DNA from: Chloroflexota bacterium
Lineage (GTDB): Bacteria > Chloroflexota > Dehalococcoidia > SM23-28-2 > RBG-16-64-32
Direction of reading: 5' to 3'
DNA length: 10,547 bases
NCBI GenBank assembly: GCA_022565075.1
Contig: JADFKG010000069.1
Location: 1 to 10,547 of the forward strand
Shown: positions 5,283 to 10,547 of the stretch, piece by piece
Position numbering within the stretch: position 1 is the stretch's first letter
Layout of the letters: every line of letters starts with the position of its first letter
Notes under the pieces: model-generated
Told to the model about the DNA's origin: nothing
The model's input: the letters and a program-made list of their open reading frames with translations, nothing else
Database searches by the model: none
Made by a program: the position numbers and the translations under genes

Positions 5283-6527
5283 ATGGCGCGACAACCGGAA
5301 GTCCTGGTTATTGACCAGGACCCCCAGGGCCGATTCGAGGTCAAGCAGCTCGTCAAGCAAGCGCAGCTCGGGTTCGCCGGTGAGGCGGGCTTTGGGACGG
5401 AGGCTGTGTCGCTGGCCAGTGAGGTGACGCCAGATGTCATCTTCTGCGGCATGAGTTCGTCGCCAGAGCGCTCGCTGCGGACGATTGAGGCGCTGCTGGA
5501 CGTGCTGCCGGAGACGCCGATCATCGCCTATGCGAGGAAGGAGACAGTCGAAGGCGTCCGTCAGTCGATGCTGGCCGGTGCGCGAGACTTCCTCATCTTT
5601 CCGACAAGCGTGGAGCGGCTGATCGCGTCCATCCAGTCGGTCCTGGAGTCCGAGGAGCGCAAGCGCCTGCGTCTGTCTGGACAGTCCAAGGCGCTGGGTC
5701 CGAAGGGGCTTGTGGTCACCGTTTTTGGCGCCAAGGGGGGTGTCGGCAAGACCACAGTGGCGACGAACCTTGGCGTGGCCCTGGCGTCGACCCTTGGCCA
5801 GTCGGTTGTTCTGGTCGACGCGGACCACAGCTTCGGAGATGTTGCGGACATGCTTGAACTGTCCTCCGACCTCAGCATCGTCGAGTTAGTTCGTGACCTT
5901 GATACGCTGGAGCGCGGGAACGTTGATGATGCCCTGCTGAAGCACGAAAGTGGTCTTCGGGTGTTGCCTGCGCCGCGTGACGCTCTCAAGTGGCGTGGTG
6001 TCACGCCTGACAGCGTGCGGGCGATCGTCCATCTCCTGGCGAGCCGGTTCGATATCGTTCTGATCGATACCGCGGCCATGCTGAGTGAGTTGTCGCTCGC
6101 TGTGCTTGAGGAAGCCAGCGTTGTGCTCTGGGTGACCTCCACCGACTTTTCGAGCATCAACAACTCGCTGTCGGGATTTGAGTCTCTGCGGCAGATATCC
6201 TACCCGGACGACCGGATCAGGCTTGTCTTGAACGTCACTTCCTCAGAAGACGGTGTGCGGCCGGCGAAGATCGAAGAGGTGCTCAAGCGTGAGTTCTTCT
6301 GGACCGTGCCGTATGACAACCGCGTTCGGGTCGGCTCTCAGATCGGCAAGCCGGCGGTCCTCGCCTCGCCCGACAGTCCCGGTTCGAAGTCGCTCATGGA
6401 GCTTGCCAAGGCCGTGACGGGCAGCGGTTCGACGCCCGGAGGATCCACCGTTCAGAAGAAAGGGAGATCCTGGCCGTTCCGACGGAAGCAAGTCTCCTCA
6501 TCGGCCCAAGTGGCAGAGGGAGGGTAG
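5283..6527 (+). CDS. cpaE: CpaE/TadZ-like MinD-family ATPase with pseudo-receiver domain
   Basis: 414 aa, ATG 5283 with a purine-rich stretch AAGGGG (about 5268-5273) upstream. Residues 5-121 fold-match a CheY receiver: acidic Asp11/Asp13 (VIDQDP) remain, but the phospho-acceptor position is Gly56 (IFCGMSS) and the beta5 Lys is Phe106 (DFLIFPTS), so it should not be phosphorylated in the usual way. Residues about 142-380 are a ParA/MinD-type ATPase: deviant Walker A FGAKGGVGKTT (148-158, signature Lys151), VLVDAD at 177-181, and DIVLIDTAA around Asp262. The tail (about 381-414) is Ser/Lys/Arg-rich. In characterised Tad systems this protein localises the pilus machine to a pole or site. It ends 2 bases before tadA, in keeping with partnership with the secretion ATPase. 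Confidence 0.92.
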   Translation: MARQPEVLVIDQDPQGRFEVKQLVKQAQLGFAGEAGFGTEAVSLASEVTPDVIFCGMSSSPERSLRTIEALLDVLPETPIIAYARKETVEGVRQSMLAGARDFLIFPTSVERLIASIQSVLESEERKRLRLSGQSKALGPKGLVVTVFGAKGGVGKTTVATNLGVALASTLGQSVVLVDADHSFGDVADMLELSSDLSIVELVRDLDTLERGNVDDALLKHESGLRVLPAPRDALKWRGVTPDSVRAIVHLLASRFDIVLIDTAAMLSELSLAVLEEASVVLWVTSTDFSSINNSLSGFESLRQISYPDDRIRLVLNVTSSEDGVRPAKIEEVLKREFFWTVPYDNRVRVGSQIGKPAVLASPDSPGSKSLMELAKAVTGSGSTPGGSTVQKKGRSWPFRRKQVSSSAQVAEGG

Positions 6528-6529
6528 TC

Positions 6530-7897
6530 ATGACTTCGAAGCCTGAAAACGTTGCCGAAGAGGGCTCCTGGGGGGGGGTGGCACAGCCGGGAGATGGGCA
6601 GCCCATCGACGATATGGCGCCGCTCTCCAAGGAGGACGAGGACACCGTGTCCCAGGTTCACAAGCGGCTCATTCAGGACATGGACCTGGCGGCTGTCGAG
6701 AATCTGGGTCCGGAGCGTGGCCGCGAAGCTGTGGAAGCCGGCGTGCGAAGCCTGGTCGCTGAGCTTGGGCCGCAGCTGTTTGGCGAGCGTAAGGAACTGA
6801 TCATCCGGCGAGTCGTCGATGATGCCATCGGACTTGGCCCGCTCGAGCCTCTCGTCAACGACCCTACGATCTCCGAGATCATGGTCAACGCTCCCGATGA
6901 GATCTACTTCGAGCGCGACGGCATAATCTACCTTTCGGCGCTCCGTTTTCGGGACAAGGATCACATCATGCTGGCGATCGACCGGATCATCGCCCCGCTG
7001 GGGCGGCGCGTTGATGAGTCATCGCCGTACGTGGACGCCCGCCTGCCCGATGGCTCTCGCGTCAACATCGTGATTCCGCCCTTGCTGCCGCGGTCGCCAG
7101 CGATCACCATTCGCAAGTTCCGGCCGGACAGGTACCAGATGGAGGACCTCGTCGCGAACGGCACCCTTTCGCAAGACTTGAGCGACTTCCTGCGCGTCTG
7201 TGTCCAGCTTCGTCTCAACATAGTGGTCTCCGGCGGTACCGGCACGGGGAAGACGACGATTCTGAACGCTCTCTCAGCGTTCATCCCCGAGCGAGAACGG
7301 ATTATCACTATTGAAGATCCGATCGAACTTAAGCTACAGCAGAAGCATGTGCTCTCGGCCGAGGCGCGCCCCCCAAACATTGAGGGCAAGAACGAGGTCA
7401 CGCAGCGCGATCTACTGCGGAACTCCCTGCGCATGCGGCCGGACCGGATTATCGTCGGCGAGGTGCGCGGGCCCGAGGCCTTTGACATGCTTCAAGCGAT
7501 GAACACGGGACACGAAGGCTCGCTGACCACGGTTCACGCCAACTCGCCCCGGGACGCTCTGGCCAGAATCGAAAACATGGTCTTGATGGCTGGTTTCGAT
7601 CTGCCGGCGCGCGCAATCCGAGAGCAGATGGCTTCGGCCTTCCATCTAATCGTTCAGCTCTCCCGCTTTGCCGATGGCTCGCGACGAATCGTTGGTGTGA
7701 GCGAGGTGGTTTCGATGGAGGAGGGAACGGTCACGATGCAGGAGCTCTTCGTCTTTGAGACGGACTCAGTCGGCGAGGACGGTAAGATCGTCGGAGAGAT
7801 CACCAATACTGGCGTCATGCCGAACTTCGCTGACCGCTTCAAGAAGGCCGGCATTCCGATTGAAACCCTCATTCCGGACGTTGGGAGTTGGGCGTGA
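6530..7897 (+). CDS. tadA: TadA/CpaF secretion ATPase
   Basis: 455 aa cytoplasmic ATPase of the type II/IV secretion (GspE/VirB11-like) family that drives pilin polymerisation, and in some Tad systems retraction too. A very strong SD GGGAGGG (6518-6524) sits 5 bases before ATG 6530, which fixes the start. Residues 1-40 are low-complexity; the N-terminal CpaF domain runs to about 200. Walker A is GGTGTGKTT (235-243), the Asp box IITIEDPIEL (258-267), Walker B RIIVGEVRG (306-314), and the His box HEGSLTTVHANS (328-339). All catalytic motifs look intact. Codons 14-17 contain a run of nine G, so a one-base slip would destroy the frame; the next in-frame ATG is at 6614. The stop overlaps the tadB ATG by one base (TGATG), implying translational coupling. 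Confidence 0.96.
   Translation: MTSKPENVAEEGSWGGVAQPGDGQPIDDMAPLSKEDEDTVSQVHKRLIQDMDLAAVENLGPERGREAVEAGVRSLVAELGPQLFGERKELIIRRVVDDAIGLGPLEPLVNDPTISEIMVNAPDEIYFERDGIIYLSALRFRDKDHIMLAIDRIIAPLGRRVDESSPYVDARLPDGSRVNIVIPPLLPRSPAITIRKFRPDRYQMEDLVANGTLSQDLSDFLRVCVQLRLNIVVSGGTGTGKTTILNALSAFIPERERIITIEDPIELKLQQKHVLSAEARPPNIEGKNEVTQRDLLRNSLRMRPDRIIVGEVRGPEAFDMLQAMNTGHEGSLTTVHANSPRDALARIENMVLMAGFDLPARAIREQMASAFHLIVQLSRFADGSRRIVGVSEVVSMEEGTVTMQELFVFETDSVGEDGKIVGEITNTGVMPNFADRFKKAGIPIETLIPDVGSWA
6570..6578 (+). repeat. Poly-G tract (nine G) in the 5' end of tadA
   Basis: Nine consecutive G across codons 14-17 of tadA (Trp-Gly-Gly-Val), 40 bases after the start codon. The same residues could be encoded without a homopolymer. 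Tracts of this length near a gene's start are typical substrates for slipped-strand mispairing. In this window the next longest G run I noticed is seven, at 921-927 in the vWA gene. Confidence 0.9.
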
Positions 7898-8856
7898 TGG
7901 GGCTGGAACTTGTTGCCGCACTGCTCGTCTTCGTTGCCGTAACGGCGCTCGTGCTAGCGCTTGTTTCGGGGAATAGGGATCGGGCGGCGGAGAGCCGTCT
8001 CGACAGACTGTCGAAGCCGCGCGAAGAAAAATCCGTGGACAGCGTGCTCAAGCGTGACAGCGGCACCTTTCCCTTCCTGAGCCGCCTGGTCTCTGGCAGC
8101 TGGTCGGATCGTGCTGCGGCTGACCTTGCCCAGGCCGGGATGTCTCTCAAGGTCAGCGAGTTCTTGATGATCCGGTTGTTCAGCGCCGGCGGCTTCGCGC
8201 TACTAGTTGTCCTCTTTGCGCCCGGGGCGACACTGGGTCTTCTGCTGGCGATCGTCGCCGGGTTAGTGGGGTTCATGCTGCCGGCCTGGCTCGTTGCGAT
8301 TCGACGCGCACGCAGGCAGAAGGAGCTGGACGATCAGCTCCCGGAGATGCTCGCTCTGATCTCGAACTCGCTGCGATCTGGCTTCGCTTTCACGCAGGCG
8401 ATCGATCTGGCGGCGGACCAGCTGTCGCCGCCGATCAGCGAGGAGTTGAAGCTCGTGCAGCGCGACACGACGCTCGGAGCGTCCATGGACGATGCCTTGC
8501 AGTCTATGGCTGACCGCTCCGGAAGCTACGACTTTGATATGGTGGTTTCGTCAGTCCTTATCCAGCGCACGATCGGCGGGAATCTCTCTGAGATTCTCGA
8601 TAGAGTCGCTGAAACGGTCAAGGAGCGCAAGCGCCTGGAGCGCGAAATCCGCTCCTTGACGGCGTCGCAGCGCTTTACTGGACTGGTGCTATCGATCTAC
8701 CCGATCGTCCTCGGGCTCATCTTCTTCGCGCTGGCGCCCGACACGTGGAAGGTCCTCGTGACCGAGGAGGCCGGACGGCTGATGCTGGCGCTGGCTGCGG
8801 TTCTGCAAGTGATCGGTATCGTTATGATCCGGCGGATCCTGACGTTGGAGGTGTAA
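7897..8856 (+). CDS. tadB: TadB inner-membrane platform protein
   Basis: 319 aa from ATG 7897, which shares its A with the tadA stop. SD GGGAG (7883-7887) lies 9 bases upstream. In-frame TTG 7888 and GTG 7894 are less likely starts. Predicted membrane helices: about 5-24, 91-108, 111-134, 259-281 and 296-313. Residues about 148-277 are a T2SSF (GspF/PilC-like) domain with LDDQLPEMLALISNSLRSGFA-like features (I see DDQLPEML at 145-152 and SLRSGFAFTQAI at 158-169), then a basic VKERKRLEREI segment (241-251) typical of TadB. With TadC it forms the membrane platform on which TadA acts. The tadC gene follows after 2 bases. Length and topology are normal for TadB. Confidence 0.94.
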   Translation: MGLELVAALLVFVAVTALVLALVSGNRDRAAESRLDRLSKPREEKSVDSVLKRDSGTFPFLSRLVSGSWSDRAAADLAQAGMSLKVSEFLMIRLFSAGGFALLVVLFAPGATLGLLLAIVAGLVGFMLPAWLVAIRRARRQKELDDQLPEMLALISNSLRSGFAFTQAIDLAADQLSPPISEELKLVQRDTTLGASMDDALQSMADRSGSYDFDMVVSSVLIQRTIGGNLSEILDRVAETVKERKRLEREIRSLTASQRFTGLVLSIYPIVLGLIFFALAPDTWKVLVTEEAGRLMLALAAVLQVIGIVMIRRILTLEV

Positions 8857-8858
8857 GG

Positions 8859-9758
8859 ATGCTGGCTCTCATCGCTGCTGCTTGCGCGTTCACCGCCGTC
8901 GCTTCGCTGATCCTCTGGCGGATGGGGGTGCTCAGCAGCCCTATCGAAGCGCGTGTTTCTAGCCTTTCGTCGCCGGTGGCATCACGCCGGCGGGTCGAGG
9001 CGCCCTTCGCCGATCGAGTCGCGGTGCCAGTCCTGGACGGAGTCGTACGCGCGTTCGTACAGATTCTTCCGCACAGGCTCATAGAGCGCACGAGCCGGCA
9101 GATTCTTTCGGCTGGGTCACCCATCAGCGTTCAGGCGTTCTTCACGGTAGTCCTCCTCTTTTCGGTGGTCTTCCCGGGAGTGGCACTCCTCTTCATCACG
9201 CGGTCAGACAGCTTGAGCTTGTTCGTCGTCGTTATCCTTGTCCTGGGTTGCGGCGCCGGGCTGGTGTCGCCGTTCGTGTGGCTTCGGCGCCGGTCGCGAA
9301 ATCGGCGGTTGGCGATCTGGCGCAGCCTGCCGGACACGTTCGACATGGTTACGGTCTGCGTCGAGGCTGGACTCGCTCTCGATGCCGCCCTCAGGCAGGT
9401 GTCCTCCAAGCTTAGCGGACCGATGGCCGAAGAGATCGCCCTGGTACTGAGGGAGGTGGGAATGGGTCGGCCGCGGCGCGAAGCACTCGAGGATCTGGCG
9501 TATCGTACTGACGTTCCGGAGGTAACCACGTTCGTGCATGCGGTGGCACAAGCGGAACAGCTGGGGACAAGCCTGGGCCGCGTTTTGCGTGCTCAGGGTG
9601 TCAGCCTCCGAACGCAGCGGCGGCAGAGGGCTGAAGAGACCGCCCGCCGCGCGCCCGTAAAGATGATCTTCCCGCTCGTCTTCTTCATCATGCCAACGTT
9701 CTTCATCATCACGATCGGTCCGATAGCGGTTCAAGCGATAAAATTTATTGGCAACTGA
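8859..9758 (+). CDS. tadC: TadC inner-membrane platform protein
   Basis: 299 aa from ATG 8859, with SD GGAGG (8847-8851) inside the end of tadB, 7 bases away. The frame is open further upstream, but only inside tadB. Helices: about 3-22, 92-113, 119-142, 266-285. The T2SSF domain spans about 156-280 with the TadC signature LPDTFDMVTVCVEAGLALDAAL (157-178, I count the core as VCVEAGLALDAAL). The ending APVKMIFPLVFFIMPTFFII (265-284) is characteristic of TadC. It partners TadB as the second half of the assembly platform. The following gene starts 3 bases after the stop, so the operon continues. Confidence 0.94.
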   Translation: MLALIAAACAFTAVASLILWRMGVLSSPIEARVSSLSSPVASRRRVEAPFADRVAVPVLDGVVRAFVQILPHRLIERTSRQILSAGSPISVQAFFTVVLLFSVVFPGVALLFITRSDSLSLFVVVILVLGCGAGLVSPFVWLRRRSRNRRLAIWRSLPDTFDMVTVCVEAGLALDAALRQVSSKLSGPMAEEIALVLREVGMGRPRREALEDLAYRTDVPEVTTFVHAVAQAEQLGTSLGRVLRAQGVSLRTQRRQRAEETARRAPVKMIFPLVFFIMPTFFIITIGPIAVQAIKFIGN

Positions 9759-9761
9759 GCG

Positions 9762-10547
9762 ATGGCTGATAAAACGGCGACTGCCTACGAAATCCTCGGG
9801 GTGCACTCGTCAGCTCCCGCTGAGCTCATTAGCGCTTGCTACTGGGCCATGGCGGGCGACCTGCAAAAGAAGAGGGCAACGGAACCGGAAGCAGACGCCG
9901 AACTCCATCTGTTGACTCGCGTCTACGAGTCGATCTCTGATCCGGATCGCCGCGCGGAGTACAACCTGTCCATCAATAGTGCCAAGGAGCCTCTCACGAA
10001 GCGCGCTCTGCCGCGCCGAAGGTTCATCCTGTTCAGGCCTTTCAGGCGAAACCGTTACTCAGTCAATTGGTACGTGGACCCTCACGAGGTGCTGGGACTA
10101 CATTCCAGCGCGCCTCAAAGCGTAGTGCCAACAGCCTATCGCTTAATGCGAGATGTCTACTTGCGGCTGCGGCCGGGATCCCGGCGGCAAGAGACGTTGC
10201 TAGATCTTCTTGACGAGTCCTACGCGGTTCTCGGAGATCCGCAGAGGAGGGCTCAGCTTGCCGGCGTCGGACCGGCGGAGAAGCAGGTGCTGCCGTCGCC
10301 GGTCCGGGATGATCCGCTGGTCGGTGACCTTCGAGAGTCCACTCAGTCCGACGTGGCTGAGGCAAAGGTTGGGCTGCCCATCGCGGATCCGGCGACTGAA
10401 GGCTCGCCCAGTCCGCCCGAGACTCAGCTCCGCGTTCCTGATGAGACGGTAGCGGCAAGAACGGGGCCGAAAGACGCGCCGGCACGGGATGATCCGTCGG
10501 TCAGTGATCTTCGAGAGTCCACTCAGTCCGGTGTGGCTGAGGCAAAG
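9762..10547 (+). CDS. Tandem J-domain-like protein lacking HPD motif, repeat-containing tail (3' partial)
   Basis: Starts at ATG 9762, 3 bases after tadC, with no clear SD (probably translationally coupled). It stays open for 262 codons to the right edge, so the gene is incomplete. Residues about 7-69 read as a J-domain-like module: AYEILGVHSSAPAELI, then an amphipathic helix, then YESISDPDRRAEYN. A basic linker (79-98, rich in Arg) leads to a second module at about 106-168: PHEVLGLHSSAPQSVV, then AYRLMRDVYLRL, then ESYAVLGDPQRRAQL. In true J-proteins the HPD tripeptide sits between helices II and III; here those places read DLQKK and RLRPG, so stimulation of DnaK is not expected. From about 170 the protein is acidic/Pro-rich low complexity with a 21-residue repeat. 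No membrane helix is visible in the sequenced part. Its role in the pilus operon is unknown. A scaffold or adaptor role is only a guess. Confidence 0.8.
   Translation, partial: MADKTATAYEILGVHSSAPAELISACYWAMAGDLQKKRATEPEADAELHLLTRVYESISDPDRRAEYNLSINSAKEPLTKRALPRRRFILFRPFRRNRYSVNWYVDPHEVLGLHSSAPQSVVPTAYRLMRDVYLRLRPGSRRQETLLDLLDESYAVLGDPQRRAQLAGVGPAEKQVLPSPVRDDPLVGDLRESTQSDVAEAKVGLPIADPATEGSPSPPETQLRVPDETVAARTGPKDAPARDDPSVSDLRESTQSGVAEAK
10305..10367 (+). repeat. 63-base direct repeat, copy 1
   Basis: Encodes 21 residues starting RDDPLVGDLRESTQS. By my reading, 57 of 63 bases match copy 2, which starts exactly 180 bases (60 codons) downstream, so the reading frame is preserved. Confidence 0.9.
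10485..10547 (+). repeat. 63-base direct repeat, copy 2 (ends at window edge)
   Basis: Encodes 21 residues starting RDDPSVSDLRESTQS. Differs from copy 1 at 6 bases by my reading. The repeat reaches the last base of the window, so it may be longer and further copies may follow. Confidence 0.9.

Noticed and set aside
5052..5828. 258-codon minus-strand open frame across cpaB and cpaE
   Set aside because: It lies opposite the ends of two clearly conserved genes and shows no domain of its own.
7888..7896. TTG 7888 or GTG 7894 as the tadB start
   Set aside because: ATG 7897 overlaps the tadA stop by one base and has a well-spaced GGGAG upstream.

Overview
This GC-rich window carries a nearly complete Tad/Flp (type IVc) pilus locus, with every supportable gene on the + strand. 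The order is response-regulator-like protein, membrane vWA-FHA protein, flp pilin, TadE-like, TadG-like, CpaB/RcpC, CpaE/TadZ, TadA/CpaF ATPase, TadB, TadC, and then an unfinished gene that runs off the right edge. The gene order, the membrane vWA-FHA protein, and the absence of a secretin (CpaC/RcpA) or TadD lipoprotein between cpaB and tadA suggest a monoderm-like, high-GC bacterium. Chloroflexota (for example Dehalococcoidia-like) is my best guess and an actinobacterial-type lineage the alternative. This is inferred from gene content only.

Positions 1-646 hold the 3' part of a winged-helix response regulator whose receiver domain is degenerate and whose start lies left of the window. Positions 661-2193 encode a secreted/membrane protein with an external vWA domain, an intact MIDAS motif, one transmembrane helix and a degenerate cytoplasmic FHA-like domain. 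A 172-base leader with hairpin potential precedes the small pilin gene (2366-2578). A long stem-loop separates the pilin gene from the minor pilin-like genes (tadE-like 2665-3198, tadG-like 3200-4348). The assembly machine follows: cpaB (4417-5250), cpaE (5283-6527), tadA (6530-7897), tadB (7897-8856) and tadC (8859-9758). From cpaE onward the genes are separated by 3 bases or less, or overlap, so they are probably co-transcribed and translationally coupled.

How they work together: Flp and the TadE/TadG-like proteins are prepilin-type or single-helix envelope proteins. TadA is the cytoplasmic hexameric ATPase that powers the TadB/TadC membrane platform. CpaE is a MinD-like positioning ATPase and CpaB an envelope-side assembly factor. 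The response-regulator-like and FHA proteins look like a local control or sensing layer. No prepilin peptidase (TadV/CpaA) is present and must be encoded elsewhere.

The least ordinary parts are: (i) the right-edge gene, which encodes two tandem J-domain-like modules that both lack the HPD motif, followed by a low-complexity tail containing a 63-base repeat at an exact 180-base spacing; (ii) a run of nine G in codons 14-17 of tadA, a candidate slippage (phase-variation) site; (iii) the stem-loop after the pilin gene; (iv) an EF-hand-like calcium loop in a cysteine-rich TadG-like protein. I saw no tRNA, rRNA, CRISPR array or insertion sequence.
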